Source: Stenotrophomonas sp. BIO128-Bstrain (GTDB taxonomy: Bacteria > Pseudomonadota > Gammaproteobacteria > Xanthomonadales > Xanthomonadaceae). From it: DNA of 64,000 nucleotides. The notes under the pieces are model-generated. The model was not told where the DNA came from, did not search any database, and saw nothing but the letters and a program-made list of their open reading frames with translations. Position numbers and translations under genes: made by a program. This document shows, piece after piece, positions 1-9,442 of this stretch. The stretch is taken from positions 1,984,001 through 2,048,000 of the forward strand of contig NZ_CP124620.1 of the NCBI RefSeq assembly GCF_030128875.1. Direction: 5' to 3'. Positions within the stretch are counted from its first letter, which is position 1; the number at the start of each line of letters is the position of its first letter.

Positions 1-182
1 GCACCTGCGGCTTCGGCGCCGAACTGGTCGCGCTGGTGCAGGAGCACTGCTTCTACCACCTGCAGGCCCCGGTGGAACGCGTTACCGGCTGGGACACCCC
101 GTATCCGCACGCGCAGGAATGGGACTACTTCCCGGGTCCGTCCCGGGTCATCGATGCAATGCAGCGCGTGCTGGAGGACTGA
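1..182 (+). CDS. 2-oxoisovalerate dehydrogenase E1 component, beta subunit (3' end only)
   Basis: The window opens inside this gene; the open frame uses codons starting at position 3 and stops with TGA at 180-182. The visible C-terminal 59 residues include VTGWDTPYPHAQEWDYFPGP, a tail typical of the beta subunit of branched-chain 2-oxoacid dehydrogenase E1 (transketolase C-terminal domain). Together with an alpha subunit the protein would decarboxylate branched-chain 2-oxoacids using thiamine diphosphate and reduce the lipoyl arm of E2. The E2 gene starts 3 bases downstream, so the genes are cotranscribed. A pyruvate or acetoin E1 is less likely because the tail matches the branched-chain type. 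Confidence 0.8.
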   Translation, partial: TCGFGAELVALVQEHCFYHLQAPVERVTGWDTPYPHAQEWDYFPGPSRVIDAMQRVLED

Positions 183-185
183 ACC

Positions 186-1529
186 ATGGGACATCACGTC
201 ATCAAGATGCCGGACATCGGTGAAGGTATCGCCGAAGTCGAACTGATCACCTGGAAGGTCGAGGTCGGTGGCCCGGTCGCCGAAGACCAGGTCGTGGCCG
301 AAGTCATGACCGACAAGGCCATGGTCGAGATCCCCTCGCCGGTCGCCGGTACCGTGGTCTCGCTGGGCGGCAAGCCCGGCCAGATGATGGCCGTCGGCAG
401 CGAGCTGATCCGCCTGGAAGTGGAAGGTGCCGGCAATGCCAGCGCCGCCAGTGCGCCGGCTGCCGCAGCGCCCGCCGAGCCGGTTGCTGCACCGAAGGCG
501 GCCGCACCGGCAGCGGCACCTGCTGCCGCCGCCGAGTCTGCACCGGCTGCGACGCCGGCCAAGGCTGCCGCTGCCTCCGCACCCGCCCCTGCCGCCAAGC
601 AGGACGCGCGCGGCGCGGTCACCAACGGCGTGCTCACCGCCGGTGAAGCCCCGCTGGCGTCGCCGGCCGTGCGCCGCCGCGCCTGGGACCTGGGGATCGA
701 GCTGCGCTACGTGCCGGCTACCGGCCCGGGTGGTCGCATCCTGCAGGCCGACCTGGATGCCTACGCCGCCGCCGGTGGCAAGGCGCAGCCGGTCGGTGGC
801 AGTGCCGGTGGCAGCAGCTACGCGCGCCGCACCGGCGAGCAGCAGGTGCCGATCATGGGCCTGCGCCGCAAGATTGCGCAGAAGATGCAGCAGTCGTGGT
901 CGACCATTCCGCACATCACCTATGTGGAAGAAATCGACGTCACGGAAGTGGAAGCGCTGCGCGCCAAGCTCAACGAGCGCTGGGCCAAGGAGCGCGGCAA
1001 GCTGACCCTGCTGCCGCTGCTGGCACGCGCGGTGGTGCTGGCCGCACGCGACTTCCCGCAGATGAACGCCCGCTATGACGACCAGGCCAACATCGTGACC
1101 CGCTATGAGGGCGTGCAGCTGGGCATCGCGACCCAGAGCGAGGTCGGCCTGTCGGTGCCGGTGGTCGCGCATGCCGAATCGCTGGACCTGTGGCAGACCG
1201 CCACCGAGATCGCGCGCCTGGCCAATGCCGTGCGCGTCGGCAAGGCGACCCGTGAGGAGCTGTCCGGCTCCACCATCACCATCAGCAGCCTCGGTGCCGT
1301 GGGCGGTGTGGTGTCGACCCCGATCATCAACCATCCGGAAGTGGCGATCGTCGGTGTGAACCGCATCATCGAACGCCCGATGTTCCGCGAGGGTCAGGTG
1401 GTGGCGCGCAAGCTGATGAATCTGTCGTCCTCGTTCGACCATCGCATCGTCGATGGCATGGATGCGGCCGAGTTCGTGCAGGCGATCCGTATGCGCCTGG
1501 AAACCCCGGCCCTGCTGTTCGTGGAGTAA
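186..1529 (+). CDS. Dihydrolipoamide acyltransferase (E2) of a branched-chain 2-oxoacid dehydrogenase complex
   Basis: 447 residues with the standard E2 layout. A single lipoyl domain spans about residues 4-78 with the lipoylated lysine at K44 (MTDKAMVEIP). A long Ala/Pro-rich flexible linker follows (about 83-140), then an E1/E3-binding domain (about 158-193) and a CoA acyltransferase catalytic domain to the end. The catalytic HxxxD motif is seen as DHRIVDG (H419, D423). It passes the acyl group from lipoyl-lysine to CoA. It sits 3 bases after the E1 beta stop and 3 bases before the E3 gene, forming an E1-E2-E3 operon. Acyl specificity is inferred from the E1 beta tail, not from E2 itself. 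Confidence 0.9.
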   Translation: MGHHVIKMPDIGEGIAEVELITWKVEVGGPVAEDQVVAEVMTDKAMVEIPSPVAGTVVSLGGKPGQMMAVGSELIRLEVEGAGNASAASAPAAAAPAEPVAAPKAAAPAAAPAAAAESAPAATPAKAAAASAPAPAAKQDARGAVTNGVLTAGEAPLASPAVRRRAWDLGIELRYVPATGPGGRILQADLDAYAAAGGKAQPVGGSAGGSSYARRTGEQQVPIMGLRRKIAQKMQQSWSTIPHITYVEEIDVTEVEALRAKLNERWAKERGKLTLLPLLARAVVLAARDFPQMNARYDDQANIVTRYEGVQLGIATQSEVGLSVPVVAHAESLDLWQTATEIARLANAVRVGKATREELSGSTITISSLGAVGGVVSTPIINHPEVAIVGVNRIIERPMFREGQVVARKLMNLSSSFDHRIVDGMDAAEFVQAIRMRLETPALLFVE

Positions 1530-1532
1530 GCG

Positions 1533-2939
<1,407 letters not shown>

Positions 2940-2992
2940 GGCATCTGCACGGCGCTGCTGAGGAATCGGCAGCGCTGGATGTCCAGGCAGTA

Positions 2993-3025
2993 AAAGAAAC
3001 GGCCCGCACTGCGGGCCGTTTCTTT
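2993..3025. terminator. Bidirectional intrinsic terminator between lpdA and the M28 peptidase gene
   Basis: Perfect 15-bp stem (AAAGAAACGGCCCGC, loop ACT, then its complement). It ends in a T-rich run on the plus strand and is matched by an A-rich flank that serves the minus strand. It lies between two convergent genes. Confidence 0.9.
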
Positions 3026-3105
3026 GTGTTGCTTCCGGTATGCCGCAACGAGCGGCCGTGCCTGTTGGCGGTGGCGGCCACCGGCCCTCAATGCCGCCGG
3101 GCGCG

Positions 3106-5571
3106 TTACCGCCCGTCCTGGGGCGCTCCGCCCGCCTGGCTTACGCGCGTCGCGGCAAGAATCCAGGTCATGTCCGAGGTCGACCACGGCACGATGTGTG
3201 GCGACCGCGCCGGCAAGGGCGCCGCATCCGTCGGCCAGCCATCGATACCGGCCGCGGCCTGCACCTCCACCGGGCCACTGTCCGCCGGCCAGCGCAGCTC
3301 TATTCCGTCCGGGCCCGGTGCCTGCCAACGCAACCGCGACCAGCGGTCCGCCTCGTCCAGCAGTGGCGCGTCCTCGCCCTGCAGCTGCACATTGCGCACG
3401 ACGGCCCCGCTCTTGAGCCGTACGCGGAGTTCGCGTGTGCCTGCCGGTGCCAGCACGCGCAGTATCGACTGGCCGGTATCGGCAGCGTAGGAACGCTCGA
3501 AACGCACCGGCCCCGGCACCGCAATGGCCTCGGCCTTGGTCGCCCAGACAGCCGTCAGATCCATCGCGGGTATCGGAATGCGTACAGGCTCAGCCTGCGC
3601 GCCGCCCAACGCACGCCGGCTCCAGTCAGACAACTGCGGCAGTGAACTGACGCGGTGGTAGTGCTGGTTGTCTGGATCGGCGACGAACAGCACCTGGGAC
3701 AGTTCGGGGTAGCGCGTGCGGTCCGCCTGGGTCAACGACGCGGCAGCCAGCAGACCCGCAGCCGCCAGCAGCGTCACCAGCGCAGCGATCACCAAGCCGC
3801 GCCCACCCTCGGCCACACGTACCCACGGCAGGAGCAGTACAGCCAGCCACGCGAACGGCAATGCCAACACTTCCGGCGTTCCGAAGCCGATGGCCTCGAA
3901 CAGCTGCAGCGCGAAGTGGAAGACATGGGCCAACGCGAATGCGGTGATCACCGCCGCAGCAATCACACGCAGCGCGGTCAGCGGCGCGTGCGCCGGCAGC
4001 AGCCAGGCCACCGCGGCCACCGCCAGCAGCGGCCACAGCAGCAATGGCGCCAGCTCCGGCGCGAGCACCTGCACCACCGCGCCGATGATCCAGGCCACCA
4101 GCAAGGCACCCAATCGCACGCTTTCACCGCGCGCAGCGGTCCCCGCGCTGGTCCAGGCCAGCAGCGCCACCAGCACGCCCAGCAGCAGCCCGATCACATC
4201 CACCCCACCCCGCAGCGAAGCGCACGCACCGGCCACCAGCGCCAGCGCGGCAGCCGGTTTGCGTGCCGCCTTGCAGGCCAGCAGTGCGCCCAACGCCAGC
4301 ACCACGCCGATTGCCAACAGACCCTCGCCTGCCGCCAGCGTGGAGAAGGCCGCCAGCAGATCCCGGTTGTTCACCAGCGTGGCATCGCCGCCGCCCAGCA
4401 ACCGGTACGACACACGTACGGCCAGCGCGACGGACAGCAGCGCCAGCGGCCACCACGCTACGCCACTGACTAAGCCGCGCCAGCCATCCTGGTTGAACGT
4501 GGCACGGCGTGCGACCACGACAATGACCAGCAATCCGAACGCCAGCACGCACCAGCCGGACCACGTCGGCACGTTGATCATCCAGCCGCCGGGAAGATCG
4601 CTGTAGATCGCATCTTGGGTGGAGGTCGGCAGCGTCGCCGAGGTCGCCAGCTGGCGCACCATAGGCAGCACCTGCGCGCCCATGTGCTGCACGCTGCCCG
4701 GGTCGAGGTTCGCCACGCTCGCGGTCGCGGCGTGGTAGTCGATCTGGCTGCCGATGATCGCGAAATTGAGCCCGGGAATACCTTTCTGCGCCGGCACCGT
4801 GAAGTCGGTGCCGTTGGGCATGTAGCGGTAGACGAAGCCGGTCAGCGAATTGCCCAGCGGCTGCGGCGCGAGTTTGGCGAACGTGCCCAGCAGCGCCGCA
4901 TTGCCCGGCCCGGTTTCGAACAGCACCGCACGGCCACTGCTGCCGCGCGCCTCCAGATTGATGACGGTGCCGATGCGCGACGCCAGCGGATGCGACGCGA
5001 AGAACGCACGTGCGCCGAGCAGGCCGGCCTCCTCCGCATCGGTGAACAGGAACACCACGTCACGCTGCCGCACGTCGCTCTGCAGCGCACGGGATATCTC
5101 CAGCATCACCGCCACGCCAAGGCCATCGTCGGCCGCGCCGGGCGAATGGGGGACGGTGTCGTAGTGCGCCATCAGCAGCACCGCCGGCAGACTGCGATCG
5201 TGGCCCGGCAGTACCGCGACCACGTTCTCGACATTGGCCGCTCGCACGCCACGTCCGTCGCCCTTGCCGTACTCGGCAGCCGCCTGACCACGCTGCACGG
5301 ATACCTGGAGTCCAGCCTGCTGCAGGTGGTTTACCAGTTGGTCGCGAACCCTTTCCGCAGCCGCTGAGCCGGTGGGATGCGGTTCGGCCGCGATCCAGCT
5401 CAGGTACTGCATCGCGCGTGCGGCCGAGAACTCAGCCGTGGCGATGCTGGCGGGCTGCGGCTGCGGGGTTTTCTGTGCGCTCCAGGCGGACCATGCGGCG
5501 ATGACGATGCTGAGCAGCAGCAGTGGCAGCGCGTACCGTGCGGCGCCGCGGGATGACCGGAGCGCGCTCAT
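3106..5571 (-). CDS. M28-family zinc metallopeptidase with large C-terminal membrane domain
   Basis: 821 residues. An N-terminal signal anchor (about 12-30, very hydrophobic) is followed by an M28 aminopeptidase-like domain of about 260 residues. Zinc ligands and catalytic residues typical of the family are visible: LLMAHYDTV (H136, D138), GAADDG (D148) and FTDAEEAG (E180, E181). After about residue 330 come roughly eight or nine hydrophobic segments and then a soluble C-terminal region of about 190 residues. The peptidase domain should face the periplasm. The peptidase plus multi-helix layout recalls eukaryotic ERMP1/Fxna-type proteins, but the substrate cannot be predicted. ATG start; the gene stands alone. 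Confidence 0.85.
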   Translation of the reverse strand: MSALRSSRGAARYALPLLLLSIVIAAWSAWSAQKTPQPQPASIATAEFSAARAMQYLSWIAAEPHPTGSAAAERVRDQLVNHLQQAGLQVSVQRGQAAAEYGKGDGRGVRAANVENVVAVLPGHDRSLPAVLLMAHYDTVPHSPGAADDGLGVAVMLEISRALQSDVRQRDVVFLFTDAEEAGLLGARAFFASHPLASRIGTVINLEARGSSGRAVLFETGPGNAALLGTFAKLAPQPLGNSLTGFVYRYMPNGTDFTVPAQKGIPGLNFAIIGSQIDYHAATASVANLDPGSVQHMGAQVLPMVRQLATSATLPTSTQDAIYSDLPGGWMINVPTWSGWCVLAFGLLVIVVVARRATFNQDGWRGLVSGVAWWPLALLSVALAVRVSYRLLGGGDATLVNNRDLLAAFSTLAAGEGLLAIGVVLALGALLACKAARKPAAALALVAGACASLRGGVDVIGLLLGVLVALLAWTSAGTAARGESVRLGALLVAWIIGAVVQVLAPELAPLLLWPLLAVAAVAWLLPAHAPLTALRVIAAAVITAFALAHVFHFALQLFEAIGFGTPEVLALPFAWLAVLLLPWVRVAEGGRGLVIAALVTLLAAAGLLAAASLTQADRTRYPELSQVLFVADPDNQHYHRVSSLPQLSDWSRRALGGAQAEPVRIPIPAMDLTAVWATKAEAIAVPGPVRFERSYAADTGQSILRVLAPAGTRELRVRLKSGAVVRNVQLQGEDAPLLDEADRWSRLRWQAPGPDGIELRWPADSGPVEVQAAAGIDGWPTDAAPLPARSPHIVPWSTSDMTWILAATRVSQAGGAPQDGR

Positions 5572-5660
5572 GCGCGCCCCCTGTGATCCAGGTCATTCGC
5601 CAGGCTGCAGAAGAGCGGGATAACGAGCACAGGGGCAATCCAGCAAGGATGACCTTCACA

Positions 5661-5689
5661 GGATTACAAAGCAATTTCCGATCTGTCAA
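5661..5689 (-). promoter_or_regulatory. Candidate sigma-70 promoter for the M28 peptidase gene
   Basis: On the minus strand a perfect TTGACA (5684-5689) is followed by TGTAAT (5663-5668, spacing 15) or TAATCC (5661-5666, spacing 17). It lies in an unusually A+T-rich stretch about 90 bases before the gene start. Spacing and the -10 hexamer are not ideal, so this is a candidate only. Confidence 0.4.
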
Positions 5690-5701
5690 ACAATTTTCTG
5701 A

Positions 5702-6148
5702 TCAGCCAAGATGCGGATTCCCCTCGTGATTCACCGCGGAGCTGGGAACGCCGAAGCACCGGTCGAACGCCCAGTTGTATGCAAACGTATAGAAAGGGAT
5801 GTAGACGATGAACACCAGGTCCAGGACAAATGCCTGGATCAGCGTAATGCCCAGCCACCACGCGATGAGCGGGACCAGAAAACACACCAGGGTGAGCTGG
5901 AACGCTACGGCATGCAGGACGCGTCGGCCTACCGTGCGCGTCCGGTCGCGTTGCCGTCGCTCCCATGCCTCGAACAGGTAGTTGAAGCTCACGTTCCATA
6001 CCGTGGCGATCCCCGTGATCATCAGCGCCAGCAGCCCTGTCGTCGCCGGTGACTTGCCCGTCAGCACGGTCATGACCATCGTTCCCACCACCAGTCCAAG
6101 AAGCTCATAGCCCCCGACGTAAATCACCTTGCGTTTTACTCCCTGCAT
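5702..6148 (-). CDS. PACE-family (AceI-like) multidrug efflux transporter
   Basis: 148 residues from the ATG at 6148, which has AGGAGG 6 bases upstream; a longer start at 6169 would place that Shine-Dalgarno inside the gene. Four transmembrane helices in two tandem pairs are seen, with the family signatures in order: the YELLG glutamate in helix 1, WNVSFNYLFEAWERR after helix 2, RRVLHAVAFQ in helix 3 and YNWAFDRCF in helix 4. PACE proteins export compounds such as chlorhexidine and short diamines in exchange for protons. Helix 3 carries Q where many relatives have E. The divergent LysR gene next door is the usual AceR-type arrangement. Confidence 0.88.
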   Translation of the reverse strand: MQGVKRKVIYVGGYELLGLVVGTMVMTVLTGKSPATTGLLALMITGIATVWNVSFNYLFEAWERRQRDRTRTVGRRVLHAVAFQLTLVCFLVPLIAWWLGITLIQAFVLDLVFIVYIPFYTFAYNWAFDRCFGVPSSAVNHEGNPHLG

Positions 6149-6192
6149 CACATCCTCCTGCTTGGTCACTGGCGAAGGGTGTGGATGCTATA

Positions 6193-6211
6193 TTCAGAAA
6201 GGTTGATTGAA
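6193..6211. promoter_or_regulatory. Candidate LysR operator between the PACE gene and its regulator
   Basis: TTCA, an 11-base spacer, then TGAA: a perfect dyad of the T-N11-A class used by LysR-type regulators. It lies in the 97-bp divergent intergenic region, 45 bases before the PACE start and 35 before the regulator start. Confidence 0.55.
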
Positions 6212-6245
6212 AAAGTCATCTCCTTTCAGAAGCACTGACAGATAC

Positions 6246-7133
6246 ATGTCCCTGTCCAGCGAAGACATCGATCTCTTCCTCGCGGTGGTCGACCACGGCT
6301 CTTTCTCCGGCGCGGCCCGCGCGTTGCGCCGGGTGCCGTCAGCCGTGAGCATGGGCATCGCCAACATCGAGGCCGGATTGGGCTATCCCCTGTTCGACCG
6401 CTCGCGCCGCGAGGCGTTGCCGACCGCACAAGCGCTGGCCCTGGTGCCCCACGCACGTTCCGTCGCCAGCAGGCTGCGGTTGCTGCAGATCCATGCCGTG
6501 GAGCTGTCGCAGGATCTGGAGAGCACCCTGACGGTGGCCGTCGCCGCCGGTGTTCCAGACCAGGCGATGCTGGAGGCACTGGCGCAGGTAGGCTTCCGGT
6601 ACCCGCTGCTGCGGGTGAACCTGCTGCGACAGCCCCAGGACCAGGTCCGGGAGAGGCTGCACCAGGAACTGGCCGACCTGGCCCTGCTGCCCGTCTCGAC
6701 AGAGGTGGATCGGGAAGAAGCCTTTACCCATGTCGCCGACATGCTTTTCGTCGCCGTCGCTTCGGCCACGGCGGATACGCCCGGCCTCCCGGCAGACCTG
6801 CGGCGCCTGGAGGATCTCAGCGGCAGCCGCCAGATCGTCATCGCTGGACCCGGCGACGGTGTCGCAGACCGGCGGCTGCTGGTCTCCGATGCCCGATGGC
6901 ACGTGGACTCGGTTGAAGCGGCGTTGGGCCTGGTGGCGCGCGGCGCCGGCTGGGCCAACCTGCCTATGGATGTTGTTGAGGTCGCCGTTGCTGCTGGTCG
7001 CGTGAGGGTGCTCGCGTTCGACAACCTGGCCAACGGCGTCACGATGCCGGTGCATCTGGTGTGGCTGCGCAGAAAACCGGTGCGACGGGCCGCTGGGGAC
7101 GTGATCGCGCTGATGCGCCAGGACCCCCACTGA
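6246..7133 (+). CDS. LysR-family transcriptional regulator, AceR-like
   Basis: 295 residues from the ATG at 6246; an in-frame TTG at 6207 would add 13 residues but is less likely. The N-terminal winged helix-turn-helix (about 1-62) begins SLSSEDIDLFLAVVDHGSFS and is followed by the linker helix and a periplasmic-binding-protein-like effector domain. It is divergent from the PACE transporter, the arrangement in which the Acinetobacter AceR activates aceI in response to the drug. It probably controls the transporter and itself through the dyad at 6193-6211. The effector is unknown. Confidence 0.85.
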   Translation: MSLSSEDIDLFLAVVDHGSFSGAARALRRVPSAVSMGIANIEAGLGYPLFDRSRREALPTAQALALVPHARSVASRLRLLQIHAVELSQDLESTLTVAVAAGVPDQAMLEALAQVGFRYPLLRVNLLRQPQDQVRERLHQELADLALLPVSTEVDREEAFTHVADMLFVAVASATADTPGLPADLRRLEDLSGSRQIVIAGPGDGVADRRLLVSDARWHVDSVEAALGLVARGAGWANLPMDVVEVAVAAGRVRVLAFDNLANGVTMPVHLVWLRRKPVRRAAGDVIALMRQDPH

Positions 7134-7209
7134 CGTGAGGCGGAAACGCAGCGGAGCGGAATGCCGACTGCAGTGCTCTTGCATGTCATGTAAACAGAAA
7201 GTAACGAAA

Positions 7210-7231
7210 AAGCCCGCATTTCTGCGGGCTT
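7210..7231 (+). terminator. Intrinsic terminator after the LysR gene
   Basis: Nine-bp stem AAGCCCGCA / TGCGGGCTT with a 4-base loop, preceded by an A-run. The T-tail is short (TTCCTT). It is about 75 bases past the LysR stop. Confidence 0.6.
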
Positions 7232-7278
7232 CCTTGTAGGTCAGGACATCTGGATACCAGCCAACGCCGGAACCGGAC

Positions 7279-7294
7279 TCATTCCCACTCCATC
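7279..7294. repeat. Imperfect direct copy of the guaA 3' end (candidate attachment site remnant)
   Basis: TCATTCCCACTCCATC matches TCACTCCCACTCAATC at 9427-9442 (last codons of guaA, minus strand) at 14 of 16 bases and in the same orientation. The two copies bracket a 2.1-kb lower-GC block with the SDR/LysR pair. The 3' end of guaA is a known integration site for genomic islands. The match is short and could be chance. Confidence 0.4.
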
Positions 7295-7558
7295 ATCAGC
7301 AGGTCTCGCAAGCCCGCGTGGCTAAAGGGATTTTCGATGATCGACAGGGGCCCTTACCGTCGCTTTTACCGTCATCCGACAAGAGCTTTGTCTGGTGCGG
7401 AAGATGGAGAGATTTGCAGGGCGACGACTCTGGCAACACCATCGTCAATCACCTTCTGGGATAGCGCAGACAAGCGCAGCGGTCTTCCTCCTATCCTCAC
7501 TTCACTGAGACCTTCGAAATCGCCTGCCCTCCCCTCTTGAACCCATGATCCCGCGCGC

Positions 7559-8311
7559 TTAGCCGTTCAACAGGCGGCCGCCGTCAAGTACGATTTCAGA
7601 GCCGACCGTCCAGCGCGACTCGTCGGATGCCAGATACAGCACTGCTTTGGCCACCTCGTCGGAGGTACCGAAGCGGCCAAGCGGAATGGTTGCCGCGATC
7701 GCTTTGTTAACCTGCTCGCGATGCGCTTCCGGAATACCGGCCTTGTCGTAAAGCGGAGTCTCGACGGGGCCAGGGCTCACTGCGTTGACACGGATGCCGC
7801 GGCCCAGCAGTTCGGTCGAGAGCGTCTTCGACATGTTCAGCAATGCGGCCTTCGTTGCGGCATACACCGACGAGCGATCTGCGCCTGCATGCGCGCTGAC
7901 GGAAGTGGTCAACACGACGGAAGCAGGATTTGCGAAGACCGGCAAAAGCGCCTGCATCAGGAAGTACGGCCCTTTGACGTTGATGTCGAAAATGCGGACG
8001 AACATGTCTTCCGTCCATTCCTCAATGGGCCGCCAGATGGATACGCCGGCATTGAGGAAGGCAACGTCGAGTTGGCCGTAGTGTTCCTTGATGGCTTGTG
8101 CCAGCTCCCTTTGTGCAGCAACGCTGGCCGAGTCGGCGCGCAGCACCGGCACTTCCGGGCCCAGTTCGGCCTGGGCCCTTGCAATCGAATCGGGGTTGAC
8201 GCCCGTTACGATCACGCGAGCGCCCTCCGCAAGGAACTGCTTTGCCGTTTCCAGCCCGATGCCACTGGTGCCGCCAGTAATGAGAGTACGTTTACCTTGC
8301 AAGCGCGCCAT
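7559..8311 (-). CDS. Short-chain dehydrogenase/reductase (SDR), classical type
   Basis: 250 residues from the ATG at 8311, chosen because GGAG lies 8 bases upstream and MARLQGKRTLITGG fits the family start; the frame stays open much further upstream, into the neighbouring gene. Cofactor motif TGGTSGIG lies at about 13-20, NAG in FLNAGVS near 88 and the catalytic YxxxK in YAATK. An NAD(P)-dependent oxidoreductase is certain; the substrate is not. It is divergent from a LysR regulator that probably controls it. G+C is lower than that of flanking genes, and the gene lies inside the candidate guaA-associated insertion. Confidence 0.88.
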   Translation of the reverse strand: MARLQGKRTLITGGTSGIGLETAKQFLAEGARVIVTGVNPDSIARAQAELGPEVPVLRADSASVAAQRELAQAIKEHYGQLDVAFLNAGVSIWRPIEEWTEDMFVRIFDINVKGPYFLMQALLPVFANPASVVLTTSVSAHAGADRSSVYAATKAALLNMSKTLSTELLGRGIRVNAVSPGPVETPLYDKAGIPEAHREQVNKAIAATIPLGRFGTSDEVAKAVLYLASDESRWTVGSEIVLDGGRLLNG

Positions 8312-8403
8312 TTGAATTCTCCGGTGAATGACGACCACCGTGGTCGACATGGAGAAATATGCGCTCATGCCCCACAGCAGATAAGACTGTCTGTTCGCAT
8401 ATA

Positions 8404-8426
8404 ATTCATGCAGATCAGGCATGAAT
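8404..8426. promoter_or_regulatory. Candidate LysR operator overlapping the regulator's own start codon
   Basis: ATTCATGC, 7-base spacer, GCATGAAT: a perfect 8-bp dyad that contains a T-N11-A core. It covers the ATG at 8421 of the LysR gene. A consensus-like TATAAT overlaps its left edge (8400-8405). Binding here would allow autorepression and control of the divergent SDR gene. Confidence 0.6.
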
Positions 8427-9347
8427 AGAGGCGGCTCCGTGGACCGATTTCTTTTGATGACATGCTTTGCGCGTGCTGTGGAAACCGGGAGCTTTTCGGC
8501 AGCAGGGCGGGATCTAGGGTTGGGGCAGCCCAATGTGAGCCGCTATGTAGCAGCTCTGGAGGATCATCTGCAGACGCGCTTGCTACACCGGTCTACGCGG
8601 AAGTTGTCCTTGACGCCGGAGGGCGAACGCTACTACGCGGACATCCGGCGCATCCTGGATGCGGTGGATGAATCCGAATCGTCCTTCAGGAGCAACGTCG
8701 ACCCATCAGGGCTCTTGCGCGTAGCCTGTCCTACAGCTCTCGCACATGCGTTTGTGCTGCCGCACGTGCCGGCCTTTCTGGAGCGCTACCCTCAATTGAA
8801 CTTGGATCTCCAACTCAACGATCGATACGTAGACCTGGTCAATGAAGGCACCGAACTCGCGATCCGCATAGGACAGCTGGAGGACAGCGCCCTGCGCGCG
8901 CGGCCTCTTGGATGGTATGAGCGGGTCTTCGTCGCCAGCAAGGACTACTTGGCCAAACGTGGAGTTCCGCAGACCCCAGATGATCTACGCGACCACGATT
9001 GCATCATCTACACCTTGCTGTCGTCCGGGGCGACCTGGCGATTCCGGGACGCGGAAATTCCGATCAGCGGCAGGCTCAGGGTCAACTCGCCCGACGCCGT
9101 GAGTGCAGCGGTCGCAGCGGGCCTGGGTGTGGCACATGGACCTGCGTGGCTCTTTCAGGACGGACTGAACAGCGGCAGATTGCAGTTCATTCTCAGCAAC
9201 CATACGGCTCCCCCTGTCCCGGTGCAGATGGTCTACGTCGCCAACAGGCTGCTTCCGACGCGGGCCATCGTGTTCATGGATTTCATGGCTGACGTGTTCT
9301 CAAGGATTCCAGCCTTGAACGGCAGCATGCCTGTGCCGACTCGATAA
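8421..9347 (+). CDS. LysR-family transcriptional regulator paired with the SDR gene
   Basis: 308 residues. The N-terminal helix-turn-helix (about 8-66) includes FARAVETGSFSAAGRDLGLG and NVSRYVAALEDHLQTRL; the effector domain follows, with KLSLTPEGERYYADIRRILD at the linker. It resembles the CrgA/DhfR-like group that often sits divergent to oxidoreductases. ATG start at 8421 lies inside the dyad at 8404-8426. One line sampled in this gene is about 57 percent G+C, against about 72 percent in a line of guaA, suggesting acquisition. Confidence 0.87.
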   Translation: MNRGGSVDRFLLMTCFARAVETGSFSAAGRDLGLGQPNVSRYVAALEDHLQTRLLHRSTRKLSLTPEGERYYADIRRILDAVDESESSFRSNVDPSGLLRVACPTALAHAFVLPHVPAFLERYPQLNLDLQLNDRYVDLVNEGTELAIRIGQLEDSALRARPLGWYERVFVASKDYLAKRGVPQTPDDLRDHDCIIYTLLSSGATWRFRDAEIPISGRLRVNSPDAVSAAVAAGLGVAHGPAWLFQDGLNSGRLQFILSNHTAPPVPVQMVYVANRLLPTRAIVFMDFMADVFSRIPALNGSMPVPTR

Positions 9348-9378
9348 GACGAGACGACAAAGCGTGCGTCCAGAAATG

Positions 9379-9402
9379 AAAAGAGCGCCGAAGCGCTCTT
9401 TT
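9379..9402. terminator. Bidirectional intrinsic terminator between the LysR gene and guaA
   Basis: Perfect 10-bp stem AAAAGAGCGC / GCGCTCTTTT with a CGAA loop; the T-run serves the plus strand and the A-run the minus strand. It lies between convergent genes. Confidence 0.85.
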
Positions 9403-9426
9403 CCCTTACTCGATCAACCAGCAGGA

Positions 9427-9442
9427 TCACTCCCACTCAATC
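9427..9442. repeat. guaA 3'-end copy of the candidate attachment repeat
   Basis: TCACTCCCACTCAATC covers the guaA stop codon and last codons. It pairs with the imperfect copy at 7279-7294 in direct orientation, 14 of 16 bases identical. Confidence 0.4.

Larger units (their letters stand above)
7134..7558. other. 425-bp intergenic stretch of lower G+C with no intact gene
   Basis: It holds a hairpin terminator near its left end (7210-7231) and a copy of a guaA 3'-end-like sequence (7279-7294). Beyond that is an A+T-richer tract containing TTACCGTC twice within 20 bases (about 7355-7373). On the minus strand the guaA-like sequence closes a short open stretch ending in residues M-M-E-W-E-stop. 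No frame longer than about 70 codons looks coding. It may be degraded mobile DNA. Confidence 0.5.
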
